Shown in pieces: positions 5,671 through 12,506 of a stretch of DNA of 12,506 bases. The notes under the pieces are model-generated. The model saw nothing but the letters and a program-made list of their open reading frames with translations. It did not search any database and was not told where the DNA came from. The position numbers were made by a program, and so were the translations under genes. The DNA is taken from the NCBI GenBank assembly GCA_026394095.1, contig JAPKYY010000956.1, positions 1-12,506 of the forward strand, read 5' to 3'. The first letter of the stretch is position 1. Each line of letters starts with the position of its first letter. This DNA is from Acidobacteriota bacterium. Its GTDB lineage: Bacteria; Acidobacteriota; Terriglobia; Bryobacterales; Bryobacteraceae.

Positions 5671-7783
5671 TTTCGATCAGTCTGAGGCCTGCTTTGCCTT
5701 CGAGGGTGAGCATCGATTCCGGGTGGAACTGTACGGCCTCAATGGGCAGGTCTTTGTGACGGACTCCCATGATGATGCCGTCGGCAGTTTCTGCCGTGAT
5801 TTCAAGCTCCGCAGGCAAAGCGCTGCGCCTTGCGTAGAGTGAATGGTAGCGACCGACGAGGAGTGGGTTTGGCAGGCCTTCGAATACGCCTTGCCCCTCG
5901 TGATTCACTGCAGATTGCTTGCCGTGGACCGGGTAGTCAAGAACGTCGAGGATACCGCCGAAAGCTTCCACGATTCCTTGCAAGCCGAGGCAGACACCAA
6001 AGACCGGGATGCCGCGTTGAGCGCAGTATTGGATTGTCTTGGGTACGCCGAAGTCGGCAGGGCGGCCTGGGCCCGGGCTCATCAGAACCAGAGTGGGATT
6101 GATTTCTGAGATCAACGAGAGATCGAAGCCGTTGCGGTAGGTGACTACTTCGGCTCCAGCTTGCCTGGCGTAGTTGGCCAGGGTGTGGATGAAGCAGTCG
6201 TCGTTGTCGATCAGGAGGAGCTTGACCGGGTCTTTGAGTTTGATTGCTGCGTTGAGGGCCTTGTGGCTTTCGGCCTTGGGCTCAAGAGCGCGGAAGAAGC
6301 TGGTTGCTTTCATGCGCGTCTCGTTCTCTTCGGCGGCCGGGTCTGAATCGTAAAGCAGGGTGGCGCCAGCAGGGTATTTGGCGATGCCGTCTTTGAGGTG
6401 GACGGTGCGAATGAGGATGCCCGTGTTGATGTCGCCACTGGAGAGGCTGATCATGCCGATCGCGCCGCCGTACCAGCCGCGGGCGGTCTTTTCGAGATTC
6501 TCAACTGCCTGGGCGGCGGCCTTCTTGGGCGCGCCGATCACCGTGACAGCCCACATGTGGGTGAGGAAGGCGTCGAGGGAATCGTATTTGGGTTCGAGTG
6601 TGCCGATGACGTGATCCACAGTGTGGAAGACACCGGCGTAGCTTTCGATCAGACGGCGGCCGATGACTTCTACTGTGCCAGGGATGCAGACGCGCGACTT
6701 GTCGTTGCGGTCGACGTCGGTGCACATGGTGAGCTCGGACTCTTCTTTGGCCGAGTTGAGGAGCTGTTTGATGTTTTCTGCGTCGACTAGCGGGTCGCCG
6801 GTGCGCTTGGCGGTGCCGGAGATGGGGCAGGTTTCGACGCGATCGCCTTCGACGCGGACGAACATCTCGGGCGAAGCGCCGATCAGTTGTTCCTCGCCAA
6901 ATTGGATCAGGAATTCATAGGGGCTGGGGCTGGCGATCTGGATGCGTTCGAAGAGTTCGCTGGGCTTGCCGGAGTAGGGGGCGGAGAAGGTCTGGCGGAG
7001 GACGACTTCATAGAAATCGCCAGCCTTGAAGCCTTTGCGGCAAGTCTCGACCTTGGCCATGTATTCGGCGGGTTCGTGGTCGGCCTCGATGGGGCGGGGT
7101 TTGCGCTTGGTGGGCTTAGAGACCGGGCCGGCTTCGCGGGCGAGGCCTTTGGTGGAACTGGAACCAAGAGTGAAGTCGAAGCTTACGCGTTCGATGGCTT
7201 CTTTCTTGCGATCCATCAGATAGATTTCGTCGCAAAGGAAGAGCTGGAGGTCTTTGACGCCGTCGCGAGGGAGCTTGAGCTCGATCGGATCGAACTGAAA
7301 GAGCAGGTCGTAGCCGAAGGCGCCGATCAGGAAGAGGTCACTGACTTCGGGGCTCGCGAACTCCTGCATGAGACTGCGCAAGATGGAGAAGGCGCTGGGC
7401 TGGCGGGAGCGTTCTTCTTCGCTGAAGAGGGCTGGAAGGGGCTTGAGCAGGCCACGGAGGATGGTCGGCTCGACGGTGAATGCGTCCCAGTGGGGGTGCG
7501 ATTCGAGAACCTTGGCGAGCATGGCGAGGATGAGTTCGCCACGGGTGTTGAGAGCGCGGAATTCCATGTCGCGGCCGCGCGCGATAATTTCGACTGGCGG
7601 AGCTACGCTTGCGAAATCCCAACGGGAATACCTGCCTGGGTATTCGTAGCCGGAGGAGAGGAAGACGCCGCGCTTCTTGTCGAGTTCGCGAAGCCACTTG
7701 ACGAGGCCCTTCGAGTAAGGGAGCTTCGAGGTGGAACGCGAAACGGCAATGCCGCTGCGGCTTTGGTATTCAATTTGAGACAT
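5630..7783 (-). CDS. trpE(G): Anthranilate synthase, fused TrpE-TrpG
   Basis: A 717-residue fusion of both anthranilate synthase components: chorismate plus glutamine gives anthranilate, pyruvate and glutamate, the first committed step of tryptophan synthesis, in the cytosol. Residues 1-500 are the chorismate-binding TrpE part, with YEYPGRYSRWDF (46-57), PYEFLIQFG (288-296), PISGTAKRTGD (320-330), TDVDRNDKSRVC (355-366), HTVDHVIGTL (387-396) and the WYGGAIGM block (437-444). After a linker, residues 521-717 are a class I glutamine amidotransferase with MSPGPGRP (568-575), nucleophile Cys598 in FGVCLGLQG, and the His687/Glu689 pair in QFHPES. All catalytic residues I looked for are present. 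The layout matches the fused TrpE(G) type known from rhizobia and other alphaproteobacteria. Phenazine PhzE has the same fusion, but no phz genes are in view. The ATG at 7783 has only a weak A/G-rich ribosome site. No other trp gene is in the window. Confidence 0.95.
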   Translation of the reverse strand: MSQIEYQSRSGIAVSRSTSKLPYSKGLVKWLRELDKKRGVFLSSGYEYPGRYSRWDFASVAPPVEIIARGRDMEFRALNTRGELILAMLAKVLESHPHWDAFTVEPTILRGLLKPLPALFSEEERSRQPSAFSILRSLMQEFASPEVSDLFLIGAFGYDLLFQFDPIELKLPRDGVKDLQLFLCDEIYLMDRKKEAIERVSFDFTLGSSSTKGLAREAGPVSKPTKRKPRPIEADHEPAEYMAKVETCRKGFKAGDFYEVVLRQTFSAPYSGKPSELFERIQIASPSPYEFLIQFGEEQLIGASPEMFVRVEGDRVETCPISGTAKRTGDPLVDAENIKQLLNSAKEESELTMCTDVDRNDKSRVCIPGTVEVIGRRLIESYAGVFHTVDHVIGTLEPKYDSLDAFLTHMWAVTVIGAPKKAAAQAVENLEKTARGWYGGAIGMISLSSGDINTGILIRTVHLKDGIAKYPAGATLLYDSDPAAEENETRMKATSFFRALEPKAESHKALNAAIKLKDPVKLLLIDNDDCFIHTLANYARQAGAEVVTYRNGFDLSLISEINPTLVLMSPGPGRPADFGVPKTIQYCAQRGIPVFGVCLGLQGIVEAFGGILDVLDYPVHGKQSAVNHEGQGVFEGLPNPLLVGRYHSLYARRSALPAELEITAETADGIIMGVRHKDLPIEAVQFHPESMLTLEGKAGLRLIENAIRLLAKPALRA

Positions 7784-7891
7784 CGCTATCTTTTGATGAT
7801 ACGCCGTTCGTATGATGAGGGAAGCTCATGATTACGCGCTTGCGGAGCTTTGGCTCCTGTAAGAGGGGACCCTTAGTCCTTCAAGCAAGCG
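7784..7891 (-). other. 108-bp gap between the PIN toxin gene and trpE(G); likely trpE(G) leader/promoter
   Basis: The largest gap in the window and the natural place for a trpE(G) promoter. It holds a 5-bp-stem hairpin (GGAGC/GCTCC, 7844-7857, four-base loop) with no T-run on either side, so not an intrinsic terminator, and the inverted repeat at 7799-7813. I find no run of Trp codons and thus no sign of a classical trp attenuator, and no convincing -35/-10 pair. Confidence 0.4.
7799..7813. promoter_or_regulatory. Short perfect inverted repeat upstream of trpE(G)
   Basis: ATACG, five spacer bases, CGTAT: a 15-bp palindromic site whose near edge is 15 bases from the trpE(G) start codon. It could be an operator for a dimeric repressor, or coincidence, since the arms are only 5 bp. 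Confidence 0.25.
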
Positions 7892-8287
7892 CTACCATGC
7901 CGCTATCTGCAAGCGCTGAATTCCTTGAAAGTGCCGGTCGCGGGTCACCAGGCAAAGTTCCCAACGCCTGGCTATAGCGGCAATCCAGATATCGTTTTCA
8001 GGAATTGGCTTGCCCAATGCTCTGAGTTCCTGCTTGATTTCACCATACTCAAGGGCTACTTCAAAATCGCACAACAATACAGAGTTCTGTGCAGCGAGCT
8101 CCTGGATCCGGATCTTGTTCTCTTTGGGCCGGGAAGACTTGGATGCACCGAAGAAGAGTTCACCAATTGCGATGATCGGGATCAGTATTTCATTTGCATC
8201 CCGTATCCGGGCGACAACTACTTCATCTCTATTTAGCAGATGGATGACGATGTTTGTGTCGAGAAGATAACTACCACTCGCTGGCAT
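7892..8287 (-). CDS. vapC: VapC-like PIN-domain ribonuclease toxin
   Basis: A 131-residue PIN-domain protein, the toxin of a type II toxin-antitoxin pair; such toxins are Mg2+-dependent endoribonucleases that cut tRNA or other RNA. The four acidic positions expected of a PIN active site are visible: D10 in LLDTN, E43 in IGELFFGA, D99 in ENDIWIAAIA, and D117 in TRDRHF. Length is normal for VapC. The ATG at 8287 is chosen; an in-frame GTG at 8299 would add four residues (VRAW) before the usual start of the fold. The gene begins inside the last codons of the upstream antitoxin gene (17-base overlap), typical of coupled antitoxin-toxin pairs. It appears intact. The pair sits between a probable amino-acid/peptide operon and trpE(G). 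Confidence 0.9.
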   Translation of the reverse strand: MPASGSYLLDTNIVIHLLNRDEVVVARIRDANEILIPIIAIGELFFGASKSSRPKENKIRIQELAAQNSVLLCDFEVALEYGEIKQELRALGKPIPENDIWIAAIARRWELCLVTRDRHFQGIQRLQIAAW

Positions 8288-8492
8288 CCACGCTCTCACA
8301 TCCAGATTCGATCGCCTCGATCATTTCTCTGGCGGAAACTTCATCGAGAGTTCCCAAATTAGCCAAAAACTCAGCGCCGCTTGGGCCTTTTGAGTTTGCG
8401 CTTTGGCCTTCCGTTAAGCGAAGCATGAGAGCTTTCTTATCGTGAGGAGAAAGTGATTCTATTTGCCCGGCGATTTGATCTAGAACGCTCAT
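8271..8492 (-). CDS. Antitoxin partner of the VapC-like toxin
   Basis: A 73-residue acidic protein directly upstream of and overlapping the PIN toxin gene; its position, size and overlap make it the antitoxin. The N-terminal half (DQIAGQIESLSPHDKKALMLRL in two helical stretches, about 5-26) looks like a helical segment, with a low-complexity hinge SANSKGPSGA (31-40). The C-terminal part, EMIEAIESGCESVDASEW (56-73), is acidic and amphipathic, as expected for the toxin-wrapping tail, and resembles endings of small antitoxins found beside PIN toxins. I cannot assign it to AbrB, ribbon-helix-helix, Phd or other DNA-binding classes, so autorepression is not evident. A weak AAGGA lies 11 bases before the ATG. 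Only 44 bases separate it from the end of the PLP enzyme gene, so it could be read through from that operon. Confidence 0.75.
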   Translation of the reverse strand: MSVLDQIAGQIESLSPHDKKALMLRLTEGQSANSKGPSGAEFLANLGTLDEVSAREMIEAIESGCESVDASEW

Positions 8493-8536
8493 GCGGATCT
8501 ATGTCCTTAGTTTCAGGATACGCCGGAATGGAATGC

Positions 8537-9763
8537 CTAGCGCTGCAAGGCCCCGCTGCGGCCCATGATCGGCCAGACGTCGACGAGGTTGTTGCCTTCG
8601 CAGACGTAGTAGCGGTCGTAGCAGTTGGTGGTTGTGTCGAGGTTGGTTGTGATCAGCTCTACCTTTTCGCCGAGGGTGAAGCCATTGCCGTCCTGCCAGC
8701 GGAGGATTCCGAATTCGGCGCCCTGGTTTTCGACCTTTACTTCGGGGCGCCCCGCGACCTGATCGGTAACCTTGAGCATTGCTTTATTGCCCGCGTCGAT
8801 CGTCACCTGGTTGGGATGGTTGCGGCTGATGACTGTGGTGAGGACGTGAAGGGAGGTTGCGAAATCATCGTAGCGGGTATCGCCGCTCTTCTTGCCGATG
8901 TGGTTGTAGGCGGAATCCATGAAGACGTAGGAACCGGCTTGTAGCTCGGTGAGGCCGATTTCTTTGTCAATGTTGTAAGTGCCGGTGCTGCCGCCAGTGA
9001 TGATCGAGGCGTCGAGGCCGGCCTTCTGGCAGAGGCGGGCGGTTTCTACTACCGGGCCAACGTCCTGCATTGAGTGGGCACGGCGCTCTACCCAGCCTTT
9101 GGTGTGGCTGGCGGCACCGGAGTAACCCATAATGCCGCTGAATTGCAGGTTCTTCGAGCTCGCTACTTTTTGGGCAAGAGCGAGGCCGGGTTGGCCGGCG
9201 GCGTGGCCGTGGCGGGTGAGGCCAGCGTGGATGTCGACCAGGAGGCGGATCCTGGCACCGAGGACGCCTGCGGCTTCGTCCAGAAGTTCAACCGTTGTGG
9301 GGTCGTCGGCAACGAAGAGAGCTGTGGGGTCTTTCTTAGCCAGGTCTGCGGCGCGCCAAATTTTGTTTTTGCCTGCGGGCTGGCAGGTGTGGAGGATGTT
9401 GCGGATACCCGAACCAGACATGAGCTCAGCTTCGGCGATGGTGGCGCAGGAGATGCCGAGGCTGCCCAGGGCAACCTGGCGGCGGGCGAGGTCAACGCTC
9501 TTATGGATTTTGCAGTGAGCACGGATGTTGATGCCGGTGCTCTGGCAGTGCTTCGCCATGAAATTCAGGTTGCGCTCGAGGATTGATTTGTCGATCACTA
9601 GCGAGGGGGTGGGGAGGTCGTCTTTGGTGATGCCCTTATAGTCTTTACGGGCAATTTTGGCTTCGACTTCAGCGTAGTGGAAGGCCTTGGATTTGGCTTT
9701 GTCTTTGGCAGTAAGAAGGGCTGGCATGGCTAGACTCGAGATGGCTCGACGGCGGGTGAGCAT
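8537..9763 (-). CDS. D-threonine aldolase / D-serine dehydratase-like PLP enzyme with Tat-like leader
   Basis: A 408-residue fold-type III PLP protein (alanine racemase-like N-terminal barrel), of the DSD1/D-threonine aldolase family, which cleaves or dehydrates D-beta-hydroxy amino acids. Seen: DLPTPSLVID (49-58); RAHCKIHKS (81-89) with the probable PLP lysine K85; HAGLTRHGH (179-187); ITGGSTGTY (255-263), a phosphate-binding-like loop; and the C-terminal VDVWPIMGR (394-402). In characterised members a metal is held by His-x-Cys or His-x-Asp near the C-terminus; here that place reads N374-L-D376, so the His is replaced by Asn. The N-terminus MLTRRRAISSLAMPALLTA resembles a short Tat signal, suggesting export. 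An in-frame ATG at 9727 would remove it and avoid the 34-base overlap with the MFS gene, so start and location are uncertain. No clear Shine-Dalgarno at either start. Exact activity not assigned. Confidence 0.85.
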   Translation of the reverse strand: MLTRRRAISSLAMPALLTAKDKAKSKAFHYAEVEAKIARKDYKGITKDDLPTPSLVIDKSILERNLNFMAKHCQSTGINIRAHCKIHKSVDLARRQVALGSLGISCATIAEAELMSGSGIRNILHTCQPAGKNKIWRAADLAKKDPTALFVADDPTTVELLDEAAGVLGARIRLLVDIHAGLTRHGHAAGQPGLALAQKVASSKNLQFSGIMGYSGAASHTKGWVERRAHSMQDVGPVVETARLCQKAGLDASIITGGSTGTYNIDKEIGLTELQAGSYVFMDSAYNHIGKKSGDTRYDDFATSLHVLTTVISRNHPNQVTIDAGNKAMLKVTDQVAGRPEVKVENQGAEFGILRWQDGNGFTLGEKVELITTNLDTTTNCYDRYYVCEGNNLVDVWPIMGRSGALQR

Positions 9764-10917
9764 GGGGTGAGTTTAGCTCTTCTTGCGTAGATTGCCAATA
9801 GGGTAGCGAGCAACATTGTTGTGATCATGGCTACGAAGAGGAGTGGGGCGAAGCCGACGGTTTTCCGGAGCATGCCGGCGATGAGGATCATGCCGCCGGA
9901 GGCGAAGCCGCCACACATGTTGAGGATGCCGGCAGCAAGGCCACGCAGGCGGGGGTCGATCAGATCGAAAGCACCCGCGAAGGCGTTAGCAGACAGGCCA
10001 CCGGCAAAGAAGCCAAACGCCGTGGCGAAGCTCAAGGAGAGATGCAGGGAGTCTGCAGAAAAAGCGAAGTACGAAAAGGGGGCGCAGAAGAATGCCCCTC
10101 CGGCAGTAACTAGAAGCCGTGCCTGTGTGCGATCTGCCAGCCAGGCACCCAGCAGAATGCCTACGATGAACGCAGTTTGTACAAAGAGGGTTGAGGCCCA
10201 GCCACTGTCGGTCATCGAGAGATGAAAGCGGTCCTGGAGGTAGGTCGGGAACCAGGCGAAGAAGATCCACTGGATGGAGCAGTAGCTGGCGAAAGTGGCG
10301 GCGAGGATCAGAAAAGGGACTGACCGGGCCAATGCCCACGGGCTGGCTGGTGCTGCACTCGAGCTGGCTGGGGGCGGAGAGTCCGGGAGGCCTCGACTGA
10401 GCACGGGGCTGTAGATCAAACCGGCAGCACCGGCAATCAGGAAGGCGCTGCGCCAGCCTGTATGATCGGCCGCCCAACCGCCGTACCAACCACCGATGAC
10501 CCCGCCAGCAAATTGGGCGGATTGATGCAGGCCCAGCGCCCGGGATCGGGCGGCCTCCGGGTAGTGACTGGCGATGAGGGCCATGGCAGTGGGGTAGTAA
10601 AGCGCTTCGGTTAAGCCCATGATGACGCGCCAGAAGAGGAAGACGGCAGGGGATTGCGAAATGCCGCAGCCAATCGTGGCAGCGCTCCAGAGAAGCAGGC
10701 TCCAGACGATGAGGCGGTTGCGCTTGTAACGATCTGCCAGCAGCCCGGCCAGGGGCAAGGCGGGCGTGTAGGACCACAGAAAGACTGTGCCCACCCAGCC
10801 GAGTGCGGCGGCACTGAAGGCGAGGTCTCGCTCGAGGGCTGGAAACATCGAGTAGACCATTTGCCGGTCGATGTAGTTGAGCGCGAAGGCAATCCAGAGG
10901 TAGAAGAGGATTGGCAT
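9730..10917 (-). CDS. MFS transporter, probably organic-anion/amino-acid-derivative type
   Basis: A 395-residue inner-membrane protein with about 12 hydrophobic segments in two halves. The start is right at the first helix (FYLWIAFALNYIDRQMVYS), where the NYIDRQ signature is common in the anion:cation symporter and related MFS groups. The conserved MFS loop-2 motif is present as GLLADRYKRNRL (58-69), with a half-repeat, GAWLADRTQARLL, at 257-269. A Pro/Ser/Ala-rich central loop (about 177-195) separates the halves. It overlaps the upstream M81 peptidase gene by one base (TGATG), so the two are probably translationally coupled, and overlaps the PLP enzyme start by 34 bases. Context suggests uptake of the substrate or product of those enzymes. 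The specificity cannot be read from sequence. Confidence 0.9.
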   Translation of the reverse strand: MPILFYLWIAFALNYIDRQMVYSMFPALERDLAFSAAALGWVGTVFLWSYTPALPLAGLLADRYKRNRLIVWSLLLWSAATIGCGISQSPAVFLFWRVIMGLTEALYYPTAMALIASHYPEAARSRALGLHQSAQFAGGVIGGWYGGWAADHTGWRSAFLIAGAAGLIYSPVLSRGLPDSPPPASSSAAPASPWALARSVPFLILAATFASYCSIQWIFFAWFPTYLQDRFHLSMTDSGWASTLFVQTAFIVGILLGAWLADRTQARLLVTAGGAFFCAPFSYFAFSADSLHLSLSFATAFGFFAGGLSANAFAGAFDLIDPRLRGLAAGILNMCGGFASGGMILIAGMLRKTVGFAPLLFVAMITTMLLATLLAIYARRAKLTPCSPAVEPSRV

Positions 10918-12401
10918 CAGTTGCGCCTGAAGATTCGTGGTTGCGGTGTGTAGGTCATATCCAGGTCTAGGGGATAGAGGGGGCGGGCGGCCCTGGTATG
11001 ACCAAGGGAGCGGACGTTGGCACTGGTTGCGCCGGGGGCATCGACATGGATTACCAGAGCTGCACCGTCTTCAAAAAAGCGAGGCTGGCAGAGTGGGGAT
11101 TTGACTACGGTCATGTCGAAGAGGGCGGGGTCCTGCCCGCAGGCGAGGAAGAGAGTGCGGTCGTAGAGGCTGACGGCGCGTGTCGTGAGGACAATCGTAA
11201 TGGGGCCAGCTTCAAGGACGGCGGTGTTGCCGGCTTGCCAGGCTTCGCCGTGGGACTCGCTTCGCAGCTTTCCATCAAAGAGGAGACGCACGCGACCGGT
11301 GACCTCGGCAGGGGTGAAGCGCGGGTCGAGACTGCCACCGAGCTTGAGGGTGAGCTGAGCATTGATGCCGGCCTTGAAGCAGGCTTCGACGGCTGGGGCA
11401 TCGACCAGCGGGACGAGAGCAGTGCGCTCGCACTGGGCCTTGAGAAGTTGCGCAAGAATGGCGTTGCTGTCGCCTGAGGCGCCAGAGCTGGTGGCGTCGG
11501 CCGCGTCCACCAGGACGATGCGGCCGGGGGTAGATTTTGCCCGCTCAATGCTTGCTTCGAGACTGGTAAGGGGTTGCTGGATTTGCGCTCGCACTTGCCA
11601 GAAGTCTGCGGCAATTTCTTTGCCGAGCTCAATCGTCTTGTCGAGCCTGGATTCGTCGCAGACCAGCAGGACGTTTGAGGCGAGGTCTTCGATGTCGGTG
11701 AAAGGGTTGCCGATGAAGAGGCCAGCAGAGAGAACGCCCTCGATCTCTACGGCACGCTTGACGAAGGAACCGAAGAGACCGGTCTCGGTGATGCATTGCG
11801 CTCCACGTACGAGGGCTGAAATGGGGATGCGAATCTGTACCGGGCGGGGATTGCCGTCGATCAGATGCAATAGTAATTGGGCCGCTCGCTGGCCCGTGGT
11901 GTAGAAGTCGACGTGTGGGTTGGTGTGATAAACGGCGACGGCATCGCTGTGGGCGAGGATGCGATCTGTGAGAATGCCGTGGAGATCGAGCGAGACGACA
12001 ATCGGTACGGCGGGCCCGACGATCTTGCGGGTTTCTTCAATGAGATAGCCCTCGGTATCTTCTGTTTGTTCAGAGGCGAGTGCGCCGTGGAGCGCAAGAT
12101 AGACTCCGTCGAGAGGGCCGGCTTGCCGGACCGCGTTGAGGAATTCGTTGGCCAGTCTTTGAAAACTGATCTCGGTAAGGGTGCCGGCTGAGGTGATGCC
12201 GCGTGCGCTGAAGCCCCCGAGGACTTCAAGGCCGGAGCGTGATTCGAAGACGCTGAGAGCGCCGCCGACTTCAGAGCGGACGGGGCGGTGGTAATCGAGA
12301 ATGTCCTGGCCACGATCGGTGAGGAAGTCGTGGTAGTGGCTCAGAACCGGATTGAAGGAAGAGACTTCCTGCTTACATTCGTTGACTAAGAGGCGAGCCA
12401 T
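10917..12401 (-). CDS. M81 family metallopeptidase (MlrC-like)
   Basis: A 494-residue protein of the M81 family, named for microcystinase C (MlrC), a zinc peptidase that degrades linearised peptides. Seen: the N-terminal NECKQEVSSFNP (7-18), the family's QExxSF signature; AGTLT (72-76); YLALHGALASE (101-111); VVSLDLHGILT (135-145), where D139 and H141 match the metal-binding DxH; and YHTNPHVDFYTTG (158-170), where H163 is the third expected ligand. The C-terminal domain includes IVLVDAADATSSGASGDS in two pieces (about 294-312), the DxxDNxxxGAPGDS-like element, here A/T-rich. Length is usual for the family and no signal peptide is seen, so it is cytosolic. In most bacteria the substrate is unknown; many act on unrelated small peptides. 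The ATG at 12401 has no clear Shine-Dalgarno. It is the first complete gene of an M81-MFS-PLP enzyme run. Confidence 0.92.
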   Translation of the reverse strand: MARLLVNECKQEVSSFNPVLSHYHDFLTDRGQDILDYHRPVRSEVGGALSVFESRSGLEVLGGFSARGITSAGTLTEISFQRLANEFLNAVRQAGPLDGVYLALHGALASEQTEDTEGYLIEETRKIVGPAVPIVVSLDLHGILTDRILAHSDAVAVYHTNPHVDFYTTGQRAAQLLLHLIDGNPRPVQIRIPISALVRGAQCITETGLFGSFVKRAVEIEGVLSAGLFIGNPFTDIEDLASNVLLVCDESRLDKTIELGKEIAADFWQVRAQIQQPLTSLEASIERAKSTPGRIVLVDAADATSSGASGDSNAILAQLLKAQCERTALVPLVDAPAVEACFKAGINAQLTLKLGGSLDPRFTPAEVTGRVRLLFDGKLRSESHGEAWQAGNTAVLEAGPITIVLTTRAVSLYDRTLFLACGQDPALFDMTVVKSPLCQPRFFEDGAALVIHVDAPGATSANVRSLGHTRAARPLYPLDLDMTYTPQPRIFRRN

Positions 12402-12436
12402 GGGAATGGCTATTATTCTTTCACGCTACCAGCTGG

Positions 12437-12506
12437 CTATTTGGCACCGAGTTGCTTGGACATGGCTGAATCCTGCTGGGAGCCGGCGAGGTCGCCTAGT
12501 TTGGCG
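12437..12506 (-). CDS. C-terminal tail of an unidentified upstream gene (partial)
   Basis: Only 22 codons and a TAG (12437-12439) are in the window: the tail reads AKLGDLAGSQQDSAMSKQLGAK. It is in the same direction as the M81 gene and ends 35 bases before its ATG, so it could be the previous gene of the operon. The basic, Lys/Gln-rich ending is compatible with a real C-terminus, but the frame is too short to identify and could be chance. Confidence 0.4.
   Translation of the reverse strand, partial: AKLGDLAGSQQDSAMSKQLGAK

Noticed and set aside
7770..7829. 19-residue minus-strand leader frame overlapping the trpE(G) start, considered as an attenuator peptide
   Set aside because: No Trp codon, no Shine-Dalgarno, and no terminator/antiterminator pair follows it.
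6887..7831. Long plus-strand open frame (314 codons) opposite trpE(G)
   Set aside because: It mirrors the strongly supported TrpE part; the Ala/Gly/Glu/Phe-rich translation has no domain and reflects GC-biased codons of the real gene.
7844..7857. GGAGC/GCTCC hairpin as an intrinsic terminator after the toxin gene
   Set aside because: Stem is only 5 bp and no T-run follows on either strand.
8453..8944. 163-codon plus-strand frame opposite the PLP enzyme and antitoxin
   Set aside because: Spans two opposite-strand genes and their gap; no domain signal.

Overview
The window looks like a chromosomal segment of a moderately GC-rich, hopanoid-making soil bacterium, most likely an acidobacterium of the Solibacter/Bryobacter type. 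That is an inference from the gene families (HpnE, a fused TrpE-TrpG, an M81 peptidase, a Tat-like leader on a PLP enzyme, CHAT/NACHT proteins), not from a marker gene. Almost everything is on the minus strand; the exception is a two-gene plus-strand block at 2257-5317.

Left part (1-2185, minus strand): the N-terminal 208 codons of hydroxysqualene dehydroxylase HpnE run off the left edge. A possible 38-residue membrane peptide lies just upstream, overlapping the 3' end of a 500-residue gingipain/caspase-fold (C25-like) protease with a visible His/Cys dyad. Middle (2257-5317, plus strand): divergent from that protease, across a 71-bp gap, is a CHAT protease fused to a NACHT ATPase. The usual membrane-embedded C-terminal part of such proteins is encoded separately in the next frame. 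It starts at a TTG inside the end of the first gene, behind a very strong Shine-Dalgarno sequence. The three genes together look like a two-protease, NTPase-gated, membrane-tethered module, plausibly for immunity or regulated cell death. This is the most interesting part of the window.

Right part (5314-12506, minus strand): in transcription order from the right edge there is the tail of an unknown gene, an M81 (MlrC-like) metallopeptidase, an MFS transporter overlapping it by one base, and a D-threonine-aldolase/D-serine-dehydratase-like PLP enzyme overlapping the transporter. Then come a VapBC-like toxin-antitoxin pair, a fused anthranilate synthase TrpE(G), and a small Cys/His-rich membrane protein overlapping its end. 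The M81-MFS-PLP enzyme run looks like one peptide or D-amino-acid uptake and breakdown operon; TrpE(G) makes anthranilate for tryptophan. The small membrane protein and the NACHT membrane gene converge with stop codons overlapping by two bases, so there is no room for a terminator between them.

I saw no rRNA, tRNA, CRISPR array, insertion sequence or replication origin. Nearly all of the window is coding; the largest gaps are 108 bp before trpE(G) and 71 bp between the divergent protease genes.
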